From assembly GCF_000017265.1 (NCBI RefSeq), contig NC_011144.1, forward strand, positions 2,396,001-2,460,000: DNA of 64,000 nucleotides. The letters are read 5' to 3'. The notes beneath the pieces are model-generated. The model was not told where the DNA came from. It saw only the letters and a program-made list of their open reading frames with translations, and ran no database searches. Within the stretch, counting starts at the first letter, position 1. Every line of letters begins with the position of its first letter. Positions 8,433-17,404 of this stretch are shown here, piece by piece. A program made the position numbers and the translations under genes. This DNA comes from Phenylobacterium zucineum HLK1. GTDB lineage: Bacteria; Pseudomonadota; Alphaproteobacteria; Caulobacterales; Caulobacteraceae.

Positions 8433-8830
8433 GCGAGCCCTGGCCCGGGGCCGCGGCGGCGCTGGCGGCCGCGGAGCGGCTGTTCTGGACGGTGGAGCAC
8501 GGCGACCTGGAGGCGCTGCGCGACATCTTCGCCGACGGCGCCGCGGTCTGGCACAACACCGACGAGGCGCTGACCGACATCGAGACCACCATCCGCAACC
8601 TCGCGCGGATCCGCGGCGAGGCCCTCGACTTCCGCTATGTGGACGTGCGGCGCCGGCCGACGCCGGACGGCTTCGTGCAGCAGCACACCCTCCTCGTCCG
8701 GATGCCGGACGGCCGTGAGATCCGAGACCTCTGCTGCTGCGTCTGCCGCGTCGAGAACGGGCGCATCGCCACGATGGAGGCCTATCACGACAGCGCCGCC
8801 ACGGGCGTCATGCCGCACAAGGCCGGCTGA
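8429..8830 (+). CDS. NTF2-like (SnoaL-fold) protein
   Basis: 133 residues of the cystatin/NTF2-like cone fold: AERLFWTVEHGDLEALRDIFADGAAVWHN at the start and a closing strand pair with RVENGRIATMEAYHD. Such proteins are small isomerases, hydrolases or lyases in catabolic and biosynthetic pathways. The GTG start overlaps the ThDP-enzyme stop by four bases (GTGA), so the two are translationally coupled and likely act on the same intermediate. No catalytic residues can be assigned. Confidence 0.75.
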   Translation: MSEPWPGAAAALAAAERLFWTVEHGDLEALRDIFADGAAVWHNTDEALTDIETTIRNLARIRGEALDFRYVDVRRRPTPDGFVQQHTLLVRMPDGREIRDLCCCVCRVENGRIATMEAYHDSAATGVMPHKAG

Positions 8831-8923
8831 GCGATTCTGCCGGCCTCAGGCGCAACCAGTGCATCCAAGTCGCGGCCACCCAGACTCAGTCGAGGCATTG
8901 CAGCCTTGCAACCTCGCCCGTTT

Positions 8924-8935
8924 TGAATGCAATAC
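8924..8935. promoter_or_regulatory. TGCAT-type site before GntR copy 2
   Basis: TGAATGCAATAC lies about 29 bp upstream of the regulator start. It is a degenerate relative of the TTGCATRCAA sites and consistent with autoregulation. Confidence 0.3.
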
Positions 8936-8963
8936 AGGCTGAGAGGCGGGGAATACCGAGACT

Positions 8964-9617
8964 ATGGCGGCGGCAGTCGACAAGGCCTACCAGACCATCC
9001 GCGACGGCATCATCAGCGGGGTCTACCAACCGGGCGCCCACCTGACGGCGCAGGACCTGGCGGCCGCCAGCGGCCTCTCGCGGACACCGGTGCGCGAGGC
9101 CATGCGCCGGCTCCAGTCGGAAGGGCTCATCACCCTCATTCCGCACCGCGGCGCGTTCGTGGCCAACATGGACGAGCGGGACATCCACCGGATCTACGAC
9201 CTTCGCGTCGTGCTCGAGAGCTACGCCGCCGAGACCGCCGCGCTGGAGGCCGACGAGGCCAGCATCGCGGCCCTCGAGGATCTGGCCGCCCAGATGGAGG
9301 CGGCGCTGGATCGCGGCGGGCCGCACGTCGTCGAGGAGATCACGCGGCTCAACAACGCCTTCCACAAGGCGATCGTCGCCGCGGCGGCCAGCCCGCGGCT
9401 GGAGGTGGCGCTGGCCGCGATCGTGGAAGCGCCGCTCGTCCTTCGCACCTTCCGCCGCTACAGCCTCGAGGAGATGCGCCGCAGCGCCACCCAGCACCTG
9501 GAGCTCGTCTCGGCGATCCGGGCGCGCGACGCCGCATGGGCGCGCAGCGCCATGGCCAGCCACATCCTCTCCGGCCGCAACGCCCTGCTCCGCTCGCTGG
9601 CCGCCGCGGCCGGCTGA
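8964..9617 (+). CDS. GntR-family regulator, FCD subfamily (copy 2)
   Basis: 217 residues. The HTH segment GLSRTPVREAMRRLQSEGLI is identical to that of the regulator at 882-1571, and similarity continues through the FCD domain (RTFRRYSLEEMRRSA, QHLELV, HILSGRNALLRS). The two therefore arose by duplication and probably recognise the same operator, possibly with different effectors. It lies 20 bp from the convergent MFS gene. Like other FCD proteins it is expected to bind DNA as a dimer and release on an organic-acid ligand. Confidence 0.9.
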   Translation: MAAAVDKAYQTIRDGIISGVYQPGAHLTAQDLAAASGLSRTPVREAMRRLQSEGLITLIPHRGAFVANMDERDIHRIYDLRVVLESYAAETAALEADEASIAALEDLAAQMEAALDRGGPHVVEEITRLNNAFHKAIVAAAASPRLEVALAAIVEAPLVLRTFRRYSLEEMRRSATQHLELVSAIRARDAAWARSAMASHILSGRNALLRSLAAAAG

Positions 9618-9638
9618 GGCGCCGCCGCCGCCGCCACG

Positions 9639-10985
9639 TCAGCCCGCCAGGGCCTCGCGTTCGGCGACCTCCGCCAGGTCCGCGCGGATCGAGCGGCTCG
9701 CCAGCACGTGGCAGAGCGCGGACAGCACCCCGACCGTCGCACCCAGCAGGATGGCCAGGCGCAGCCCCTCGGCCTCGCCAAGGGACGGAGCGAAGGCGTC
9801 GCTCATCGCGCCGATGAGGAGCGGCCCGAGGCCGAGGCCAAGCGCGCTGACGACAAAGAGGACGAGCGCGAGCGCGGTGGCCCTGGCGCGCTCGCCCGCC
9901 AGGCTCTGGATGGCGTGGGCGCCGGGGCCGTTCCAGAGGTTGGCGAAGAACGAGGCGGCCGCGAACAGGGCCAGGGAGCCGGCGCCCGCCGGGACGGTGA
10001 ACATGGCGGCGTAGGCGAGCGCCGTCAGCGCCGAGCCCGCGGCGGGGATCCAGACGTGGGCCCGGACGTCGCGCGCGCCCCAGCGGTCGCCGAGACGCCC
10101 GCCGATGAAGGTTCCGGCCGCCCCGCCCGTGGCGCCGAACAGCGCCATGCCGACGCCGATCACGCCCAGAGGGCCGACGCCGAACGCCGCGCCCAGGGCG
10201 GCGATGTCGTCCCCGTGGACGCGCAGATAGAAGGAGCCGGCGAACGCCATCGCGCCGTAGTTCACGAACGACAGCAGGGCCACGCCGAGCGTGACGAAGA
10301 CGAAGGCGCGACGTCGGGCGAGGGCCCGCAGGACGAGGCCGAGCGCGGGCTGGGGCGGCCTGGGCGCGGCGCGCGGACCGGCCAGCGGATCCTTGAGCGT
10401 CAGGAGCACCAGCAGGCCGATGACCACGCCGGGCGCTCCGGCGGCCACCAGCGTCCCGCGCCAGCCGATATGCTCCACGAGCAGGCCCCCGGCGGCCAGG
10501 CCGATGGACGCGCCCACGGGCGCGCCGAGGGCGAACACGCCCAGGGCGCCGGCCCGCCGCCCCGGCGGATGATGATCGGCGATCAGCGCCTGGGCGGGCG
10601 GCGCGCAGCCGGCCTCGCCGACGCCGACGCCGACCCGCAGCAGCAGCAGTTGCACGAAGTTGGCGGCCGCGCCGCAGGCGGCGGTGAAGAGGCTCCAGGC
10701 CAGCACGGCGAGGCCGATGATGCGGACCCGGTCGCCCCGGTCCGCGAGCCGGGCGATCGGCAGGGCCGCGACGCTGTACAGCAGGGCGAACGACAGGCCG
10801 GTCAGGGCGCCGAGCTGCCAGTCTGCGAGGCCCAGGTCCCGCTTGATGGGCTCGGCGAGGACATTGATGATCTGCCGGTCCAGCAGGTTGAGCGCATAGG
10901 CCGCCGTCAGCAGGACCATGAGATAGGACCGGTAGGCGCCCGAGACCGGCGCCCGAGCTTCCTGCGCTTCAGCGGCCGCCGTCAT
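9639..10985 (-). CDS. MFS transporter, spinster-like (copy 2)
   Basis: 448 residues, about twelve membrane segments. It is strongly similar to the transporter at 3648-4997: both share SYLMVLLT or AYLMVLLT, AYALNLLDRQI, GALTGLSFALL and the GVGVGEAGC stretch. The GntR plus MFS pair therefore looks duplicated within the locus. A good AGGGAG ribosome site precedes the ATG at 10985. It lies downstream of the TonB-receptor gene, separated from it by a terminator hairpin. Confidence 0.88.
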   Translation of the reverse strand: MTAAAEAQEARAPVSGAYRSYLMVLLTAAYALNLLDRQIINVLAEPIKRDLGLADWQLGALTGLSFALLYSVAALPIARLADRGDRVRIIGLAVLAWSLFTAACGAAANFVQLLLLRVGVGVGEAGCAPPAQALIADHHPPGRRAGALGVFALGAPVGASIGLAAGGLLVEHIGWRGTLVAAGAPGVVIGLLVLLTLKDPLAGPRAAPRPPQPALGLVLRALARRRAFVFVTLGVALLSFVNYGAMAFAGSFYLRVHGDDIAALGAAFGVGPLGVIGVGMALFGATGGAAGTFIGGRLGDRWGARDVRAHVWIPAAGSALTALAYAAMFTVPAGAGSLALFAAASFFANLWNGPGAHAIQSLAGERARATALALVLFVVSALGLGLGPLLIGAMSDAFAPSLGEAEGLRLAILLGATVGVLSALCHVLASRSIRADLAEVAEREALAG

Positions 10986-11040
10986 CACGCTCTCCCTGCC
11001 CGGCCCCGGCTTCACCCACCGCCCGGTCGCGCCGCCCCGC

Positions 11041-11075
11041 CGAAAAAGAAGAGGAGCGGCCGCTGGGGCCGCTCC
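11041..11075 (-). terminator. Rho-independent terminator after the TonB-receptor gene
   Basis: Perfect 9-bp stem GGAGCGGCC / GGCCGCTCC (11053-11061, 11067-11075) with a 5-nt loop. Read on the minus strand it is followed by TCTTCTTTTT, giving a T-rich tail. It lies 66 bp past the receptor stop and before the next minus-strand gene. Confidence 0.8.
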
Positions 11076-11141
11076 ATTGCGCGCAGCTGCGGGGGGAGGG
11101 TCCGCAGCCCGCGTCCGTCACTGGCGGCGAACCGCCGACGA

Positions 11142-13532
11142 TCAGAAGTTGACCTCGAGCTTCACCCCCACCGTACGGCTGCTCTCGATCGAGGGGATGT
11201 TGGAGTAGCCGACGGTCGACAGCGGGGTGCTGCCGGCGGTCCCGGCGTCCAGAGGCGTCTTGAAGATGCCGGTGACGAAGTACTCGTCGAGCAGGTTGCG
11301 GGCGAAGCCGCTCACCCGCCAGCGACCGTCGTCGGGTCCGAAGCTGACATTCGCGCCCAGCAGGCCGTAGGACGGCACGATGCTGTTGGGGTCCGCAGCC
11401 CCCGTGTAGGTCTCGTCACGCCAGTTGTAGGTCAGCGAGGCGCCGAACAGGTACTCGCCCAGGACGGGACGCTCGTAGTTCAGGCCCACGTTGAAGGTGT
11501 GCTTGGGCGCGAAGACCAGGGGATAGCCGCCGGCGTTGAACTGCAGCACGCCCGGCGCCCGCGGGCTGATGTAGGTGCACTGCCCCGGAACGGTCGCCGG
11601 GTTGGCGTAGCGGTCGTTACACTGGATGGCGAAGTCGATGTACTCGGTCGGCACGTAGGCGTACGCGCCGCGAAGGGTCAGCTCCGGGGTCGCCTGGAAG
11701 ACGACGTCCGCCTCGAGGCCCTTGGTCTTCAGCCCCCCGGCGTTGGTGGTGATCAGGCTGCGCACCGCCGGGTTGTTCGGGTCGACGACCGTGGTCTGGC
11801 CCTGGAAGTTGGAATAGCGGGAGCGGAAGAGCGCGACCGTGGCCACCAGCCGGCGGTCGAAGAAGGCGCCCTTCAGGCCGACTTCGTAGTTGGTGACCGT
11901 CTCGGCGTCGACCTCGAACAGCGGCTGACCGCGCGCGTAGGAGATGAGCGGACCCTTGTAGCCCGTCGAGTAGGTCGCATAGACGTTCACGTCTGGCACG
12001 ACCTCGTACTGGACCGAAACGCGTCCCGAGACGTCGTCCACGCTCTTCGAACGCGTCGCGACCTCGTTCATGCCGGGGACCTTGCAGGCGCCGCCCAGGG
12101 CGAACGCCACCTGGCACACGTTGCCGGCGTCGTAGGCGATGCTGTCCAGGGACACCTTGTCGTCGGTGTAGCGGATGCCGCCCGTGATCGAGAGCCGGTC
12201 GTCGAGCAGCCGCAGCGTCCCCTGGGAGAACGCGGCCAGGCTCTCGGTGGTCGAGTCCTGCGCGGAGATGCAGCACCGGACGGGACCGAAGGCGGTGGTC
12301 AGGCTGATGGGCGAGCTGTCGGGAATGAGGGCGAAGGTGCCGGCCTGCAGGCCGATCGTGAGGTTGCGCGACTTGTAGTAGAAACCGCCCACCGTGTAGT
12401 CGAGGTTGCCGTAGGTGCCCTCCAGCCGCAGCTCCTGGCTGAACTGCCGCTGGCGAAGCTGGGTCACGTTGGTGGAGAGGATCCGCCGCGGCGATGAGTC
12501 GACCTCGAGGTCCTCGTTCGTGTCGATCTCGTAGTAGCCGGTGATCGCCTTCAGCACCGCCCCGCCGCCGAGGTCGTAGGTCAGGCGGCCGGAGACGCTG
12601 TCGTTGACCGTCTTCACCCCGGTGGGGCCGTCCCAGGCCCCGGCGAGGTTCTTCGGGCCGGCCGTAACGCCGTACTTGGCCACCTCGTTGCAGGGAACGA
12701 TGACCCCCTGCGTGCCGCTGAAGCCGCTGCCGCAGCTGCGGAGCGTCCAGATGCCGTTGCCGGAGTCCTCGTTCTCGATGTGGGCGCCGACCAGGTAGAG
12801 CTCGGCCCGGTCGGTCGGCTTCCAGAGCAGCTTGGCCCGCCAGCCGCGCATCGTGTAGCCGGAGAGGTCCTTGCCGGTGAAGCGGTTCTCCACAAAGCCG
12901 TCGCGGCGGTTCACGAAGCCCGAAAGCCGGAAGGCCGCCGTCTCGCCGAGCGGGATGTTGACGTTGGCGCCGACCCGCATCTCGTTGTCGGTGGCGTAGG
13001 AGACCGTGGCGTCGCCGAGGTATTCGCCCAGCGACGGCTTCTTGGTGATGATCTGGACCACGCCGGCCGAGCTGTTCTTGCCGAACAGCGTGCCCTGCGG
13101 CCCGCGCAGCACCTCGACCCGCTCGATGTCGGTCAGGGCCTGGTAGGACGGACCGGCGAAGCTGATCTCGGGCAGCCCCTGCACGATGTCGTCGATGACG
13201 ATGGAGACGCTCTGCTCGCTCGAGATGAGGACCGACTGGGTCCCCACGCCGCGGATCAGGAAGCCGCCGCCGAAGTTGGTGTTGTAGGTCAGGCCCGCGG
13301 CCAGCTGAGTGAGTTCGGTCACGCTGGCGAGGTTCGCGTCCCGCAACGTGTCGCCGCCGACCACGGCCACCGACAGCGGCACGTCGAGCAGGCTCTGCTC
13401 GCGACGCTGGGCGGTGACGATCAGTTCCTCGACCGCCGTCGTCTCGCCGCCGGCCTGGGTCAGCGCCGGCGAGGCGACCCCCAGCAGGCTGGTGGTCGAC
13501 AGCAAGGCCAGCAAGTACCGCTTGTGGTTCAT
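11142..13532 (-). CDS. TonB-dependent outer-membrane receptor
   Basis: 796 residues. There is a cleavable signal peptide (about residues 1-26, ending ALTQA), then a TonB-box-like TAVEELIVTAQRR. The plug domain contains DIERVEVLRGPQGTLFGKNSSAGVVQIITKKP. A 22-strand-type barrel follows and the protein ends in the aromatic EVNF. No STN domain is present, so it is a plain transporter rather than a transducer. It probably brings the locus substrate, a molecule too large or dilute for porins, into the periplasm. Its promoter shares sequence elements with the MFS copy 1 promoter. A GGGAGG ribosome site precedes the ATG. Confidence 0.93.
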   Translation of the reverse strand: MNHKRYLLALLSTTSLLGVASPALTQAGGETTAVEELIVTAQRREQSLLDVPLSVAVVGGDTLRDANLASVTELTQLAAGLTYNTNFGGGFLIRGVGTQSVLISSEQSVSIVIDDIVQGLPEISFAGPSYQALTDIERVEVLRGPQGTLFGKNSSAGVVQIITKKPSLGEYLGDATVSYATDNEMRVGANVNIPLGETAAFRLSGFVNRRDGFVENRFTGKDLSGYTMRGWRAKLLWKPTDRAELYLVGAHIENEDSGNGIWTLRSCGSGFSGTQGVIVPCNEVAKYGVTAGPKNLAGAWDGPTGVKTVNDSVSGRLTYDLGGGAVLKAITGYYEIDTNEDLEVDSSPRRILSTNVTQLRQRQFSQELRLEGTYGNLDYTVGGFYYKSRNLTIGLQAGTFALIPDSSPISLTTAFGPVRCCISAQDSTTESLAAFSQGTLRLLDDRLSITGGIRYTDDKVSLDSIAYDAGNVCQVAFALGGACKVPGMNEVATRSKSVDDVSGRVSVQYEVVPDVNVYATYSTGYKGPLISYARGQPLFEVDAETVTNYEVGLKGAFFDRRLVATVALFRSRYSNFQGQTTVVDPNNPAVRSLITTNAGGLKTKGLEADVVFQATPELTLRGAYAYVPTEYIDFAIQCNDRYANPATVPGQCTYISPRAPGVLQFNAGGYPLVFAPKHTFNVGLNYERPVLGEYLFGASLTYNWRDETYTGAADPNSIVPSYGLLGANVSFGPDDGRWRVSGFARNLLDEYFVTGIFKTPLDAGTAGSTPLSTVGYSNIPSIESSRTVGVKLEVNF

Positions 13533-14075
13533 CTACTTCCCTCCCCGTTGGCCTCTGCAGGGCCGATCCGCGACAGCGCTTTGATCGGCGAGGGTTGGCC
13601 CCTCGCCCGTTTACTCCCTCAATGCATACACATCGATTAGACTGGATGCAATCTGCTTTCCATCGCCCCGGCATAGGCAGGATAATCCGGAGATATGGAC
13701 ATATGTGAATGCAAACGATCGCGCATGGCGTGCAACTTGAGGTCGCGTCAGCGCCGGCTGAAACGCCAGAGGCTCGCCCCACGCACGTCGCTGCCCCATC
13801 GGAGCCCCTGGAGGCCCATACATGACCCCTGCATGCAATGACCCTGCAAGACGCCAACGCCGCCGCTCCGGCCGCGCGCCGCCCGGACCGGACAGCCGGC
13901 TCCACATCGCGCGGATAGCGAAGGCGAAGCTGGCCCCCCTCCCCGTGCTGCGCCGGCAAACGTGACTTGACCGACTTGGCGCGAGGCGTCATCCGTGAGC
14001 ACCTAATTGCATACAATTGCATCGATCGCGCGCGCCGATCTGCGCCCGCGGTCCAGGCGCTCAGGGAGGGCGACC
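13533..14075. promoter_or_regulatory. 543-bp divergent intergenic region with several regulatory sites
   Basis: No gene is visible here. Sites seen: ATGCATACAC at 13622-13631, the repeated TGGATGCAATCTGCTT at 13643-13658, CTGCATGCAA at 13829-13838, and TTGCATACAA at 14007-14016 followed directly by TTGCAT. Base composition is more AT-rich around 13610-13710 than in the flanking genes. This is the control region for the TonB receptor (minus) and the amidohydrolase (plus). Confidence 0.55.
14007..14016. promoter_or_regulatory. Candidate GntR operator before the amidohydrolase gene
   Basis: TTGCATACAA, identical to the site at 6511-6520, 59 bp upstream of the amidohydrolase ATG and within a longer AATTGCATACAATTGCAT stretch. 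Confidence 0.5.
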
Positions 14076-15812
14076 ATGGAGAAGGCCTTCGACCTCGTTC
14101 TGCGGGGCGGCTCGGTCATCGACGGTTCCGGCAAGCCGGCTTTCGTGGCCGACGTCGGCGTCAAGGCGGGCCGTATCGCGGCGGTGGGCCGGATCGCAGC
14201 CGCCGGCGCCGAGGAGATCGACGCGCGCGGCCAGCTGGTCACCCCGGGCTTCGTGGACGTCCACACCCACTACGACGGGCAGGCGACCTGGGGCGAGCAG
14301 ATGCAGCCCTCCTCCTGGCACGGCGTCACGACCGTGGTGATGGGCAACTGCGGGGTCGGATTCGCGCCCTGCCGTCCGAACGACCGCGAGCGGGTGATGC
14401 GGCTGATGGAAGGGGTCGAGGACATCCCCTTCCCGGTCCTCGACGAGGGCCTGCCCTGGAACTGGGAGACCTATCCCGACTACCTCGACAGCCTCGCGGG
14501 CCGCCGCTTCGACCTCGACATCGGGGGCCTGCTGCCGCACGCGCCGCTGCGGGTCTACGTCATGGGCGAGCGGGGCGCGAACCGCGAGCCGGCCACCCCG
14601 GACGACATTGCGGCCATGGCGGCGATCGCCCGCCAGGCCATCCGGGCGGGCGCCCTCGGCTTCTCCACCTCCAAGACGCTGAACCACCGCACCAAGGACG
14701 GGGAATCCACCCCGACCCTGGGGGCCGCTGAGGACGAGCTCACCGGGATCGCCATGGCTCTCGCGGCCGAAGGGCGCGGCGTGATCGAATACATCGGCGA
14801 CTATTTCGACCCGGCCGAGGAATTCGCCATGCTGCGGCGGCTCGTCGAGAGGTCGGGTCGTCCCCTGTCGTTCGGCCTGGCCCAGATCAGCGACCGGCCG
14901 GGCGACTACAAGATACTGCTTCAGAAGCTCACCGAGGCGGCGAAGGCCGGGCTGCCGATGGCGGCGCAGGCGGCCCCGCGAGCGATCGGCATCCTATTCG
15001 GGCTGGAGCTGACGCTGAATCCCTTCCTGCAGCACCCCTCCTACGCCGAGATCCGCGACCTTCCGCACGCCGAGCGGGTCGCGCGCCTTCGCGATCCCGA
15101 TTTCCGCGCCCGACTGCTGGCCGAGGGCGGCTCGGCGGAGCGGCTGCGGGTGATCGAGCTGCAGAAATGGGACCGGATGTTCCTGCTGGGCGACGAGCCC
15201 GACTACGAACAGGCGCCCGACCAGACCGTCGCCGCCATCGCCGCCCGCCAGGGCCGAACGCCGGCCGAGGTGGCGCTGGACCACATGCTGGACCGGAACG
15301 GCCGCGGCATCCTCTACCTGGCCTTCGCCAACTACGTCTCAGGCGACCTCAGCGCCGTGCACGAGATGCTGAGCCACCCCGCCGTGGTGCCGGGTCTGTC
15401 CGACGGCGGCGCGCACGTCGGCACCATCTGCGACGGCAGCTTCCCGACCACGACCCTGGTCCACTGGACGCGGGACCGCACCCGGGGACCGAAGCTTCCG
15501 CTCGAGGAGATGATCCGCAAGCAGACCAGCTATGCGGCCGACCTCGTGGGCCTGGGGGATCGGGGCCGCATCGCCCCGGGCTATCGGGCGGACCTGAACG
15601 TCATCGACTACGAGCGTCTCCGGCTGAAGAGCCCGCAGGTCGCCTACGACCTTCCGATGGGCGGGCGCCGGCTGATCCAGCGGGCGGAAGGCTACACCGC
15701 GACGATCGTGGCCGGCGAGGTCACCTATCGGGACGGCGAGCCGACCGGAGCCCTGCCGGGACGGCTGCTTCGGGGGCCGCAGTCGGCGCCGGCGGCGCTC
15801 GCCGCGGAGTAG
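14076..15812 (+). CDS. Amidohydrolase, N-acyl-D-amino-acid deacylase family
   Basis: 578 residues, the usual size of this amidohydrolase subgroup. The metal-binding His-x-His is in [11 protein letters not shown] (His63, His65). [15 protein letters not shown] near the C-terminal third holds the catalytic-Asp region, and the N-terminal [13 protein letters not shown] strand is typical of composite amidohydrolase domains. Members deacylate N-acyl-D-amino acids or open cyclic amides, but many relatives act on other compounds, so the substrate is unknown. The ATG at 14076 is preceded by AGGGAGGG. An exact TTGCATACAA site upstream links it to the GntR regulon. Confidence 0.88.
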   Translation: MEKAFDLVLRGGSVIDGSGKPAFVADVGVKAGRIAAVGRIAAAGAEEIDARGQLVTPGFVDVHTHYDGQATWGEQMQPSSWHGVTTVVMGNCGVGFAPCRPNDRERVMRLMEGVEDIPFPVLDEGLPWNWETYPDYLDSLAGRRFDLDIGGLLPHAPLRVYVMGERGANREPATPDDIAAMAAIARQAIRAGALGFSTSKTLNHRTKDGESTPTLGAAEDELTGIAMALAAEGRGVIEYIGDYFDPAEEFAMLRRLVERSGRPLSFGLAQISDRPGDYKILLQKLTEAAKAGLPMAAQAAPRAIGILFGLELTLNPFLQHPSYAEIRDLPHAERVARLRDPDFRARLLAEGGSAERLRVIELQKWDRMFLLGDEPDYEQAPDQTVAAIAARQGRTPAEVALDHMLDRNGRGILYLAFANYVSGDLSAVHEMLSHPAVVPGLSDGGAHVGTICDGSFPTTTLVHWTRDRTRGPKLPLEEMIRKQTSYAADLVGLGDRGRIAPGYRADLNVIDYERLRLKSPQVAYDLPMGGRRLIQRAEGYTATIVAGEVTYRDGEPTGALPGRLLRGPQSAPAALAAE

Positions 15813-15836
15813 GCGCGCGCTGCAGGAGCCTCGCCG

Positions 15837-16082
15837 CTAAGCGCGGGCGCTCCGCCAATAGTCGTTGGCCGCCGCGACGGTCTGGAAGTTCACCGCCACG
15901 ACGTGGGCGATCTCGATCAGCTCGCCGGAATCCCGCTCGTATTGCGTCCTGAGCTCGTCGCGCACCTCCGCCGACGGCTGAGTCAGCTTGACCGCCATCC
16001 GCGAGAGCTTGAGCGCGAGCTGATAGCCCGCCTCGGGCGTATCGGTCTTGAGGGTGGGGAGCCAGGATCCTGCATCAGCCAT
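15837..16082 (-). CDS. Small hypothetical protein
   Basis: 81 residues, no signal peptide or membrane segment. It is helical and mildly charged, with a segment AVNFQTVAAANDYWRSARA at the C-terminus. No family was recognised. The gene sits between two convergent/minus-strand genes, has GC-rich third positions, and overlaps no better frame. It might belong with the stress-related UspA gene that follows upstream on the same strand. Confidence 0.55.
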   Translation of the reverse strand: MADAGSWLPTLKTDTPEAGYQLALKLSRMAVKLTQPSAEVRDELRTQYERDSGELIEIAHVVAVNFQTVAAANDYWRSARA

Positions 16083-16247
16083 GGGAAACGCCTTTCACGA
16101 AAGCGGCTCGGAGGCCGCGAAACGGCGGGCGCGCCGCGACGACGGCGATGCGCCGCGACCGGCGCCGGGACCCGCAGCGCAGACACCGTACGAGACCCCG
16201 TCCCGGTTCGCCAGACCCGGGCCCGCGTCCATCGGCCGGCGCCGGCG

Positions 16248-17138
16248 TCAGTCGGCTGGCCGCTCGGCCCGCACCACCAGGACGTCGCTGGGGATGCTCT
16301 CGACGATGCGCGGCCCCTTCCCGACCACCACGACGTGGAAGAGGCGGTTGCGCTCGTAGGCGCCGATCACCGTCAGGTCGGCGCCCTGTTCCATCACATA
16401 GGCGCCGAGCATCACCTCGGGCGGCCCATGCTCGACGAGCGGCAAGATGCGCTCGCGACGCCCCTGCGGAAGCTGGGCCTCGTCGAGGAAGCCGCGCAGG
16501 GTCCCGGTCTCGAGCTCGGCGAAGTCATGGCCCAGCTTGGTGTCGAGCATGTAGCCCCGGTAAGGGAGCTCGTAGGCATGCATCACGGTCATGGCGGCCT
16601 CGGGAAAGAACTCCGCCGCCACCTCGACGCCCCGCCGCGACTCCGGCGTGAAGTCGACCCCCGCGAGCACGTGGCCGTAGGGGCCGTTCGGCCGGCGCTT
16701 GACCACGAGCACCGAGACCGGGGATCGCCGGAAAAGCTCGTCGATCGTCCGGCCGACCCCCGCCAGTCCGAACGGCCGGTGGCGACCCAGGCCCAGCACC
16801 ACCAGGTCCGCGCCTTCGTTCGCCACCGCGTTGAGGATCACCTGGGGCGCGGGCCCCTCCTCCACCACCACGCGCAGGCGGGGGCAAGGTCCGCGCACGT
16901 CCTCGCGGATCTGCCGCTCGACCAGCGCCGCCGGCTCGGGCGGTCGTCGCCAGGAGGGGAGCCGTCGATAGTCGGGCAGGTCGCCCGCGCCCTCGATCGC
17001 ATGCACCACCGTCAGCTCGGCGTGCCACTGGGCGGCAAGTTGCGTCGCCCGATCGAGCGCCCGGTCGCCCCGGCCGCTCAGGTCGGTGGCGAGCAGGATC
17101 TTCTTCGGTGGGATGGACGCCTTGGGCTGATCGGACAC
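16248..17138 (-). CDS. Tandem universal stress protein (UspA family)
   Basis: 296 residues containing two Usp domains. The first starts at KKILLATDLSGRGDRALDRA and ends SPVSVLVVKRR (about residues 12-145). The second starts GHVLAGVDFTPESRRGVEVA and ends SDVLVVRAE (about 150-292). Tandem Usp proteins bind ATP or other nucleotides and act in stress survival. The GTG at 17138 was chosen because AAGGTGAGG lies directly upstream, while the longer frame lacks such a site. It is divergent from the Mrp antiporter operon; the shared 266-bp gap must hold both promoters. Confidence 0.88.
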   Translation of the reverse strand: MSDQPKASIPPKKILLATDLSGRGDRALDRATQLAAQWHAELTVVHAIEGAGDLPDYRRLPSWRRPPEPAALVERQIREDVRGPCPRLRVVVEEGPAPQVILNAVANEGADLVVLGLGRHRPFGLAGVGRTIDELFRRSPVSVLVVKRRPNGPYGHVLAGVDFTPESRRGVEVAAEFFPEAAMTVMHAYELPYRGYMLDTKLGHDFAELETGTLRGFLDEAQLPQGRRERILPLVEHGPPEVMLGAYVMEQGADLTVIGAYERNRLFHVVVVGKGPRIVESIPSDVLVVRAERPAD

Positions 17139-17404
17139 GGCCTCACCTTGGTGACATGCACAACCGCCGCGCGGGATCACGGGATTGTGGAGATTTTCCA
17201 CCCGATGATCTAGGTCGCCCCAATCAATATTCAAAACAACTTCGCGTTATGCTTCGAGTGGAGCACCCCGCACCCTGAACACCCCGCGGACCGACGTTTT
17301 TTCTTTCCTGAGTTCCGCGCCCGCAGCTTGAACCCTCCTTCCGAACCGGGGAGGATGGCGCGCGGCGCGAGACACCGCCGATACACGATCCGGAGGAGCC
17401 CTGG

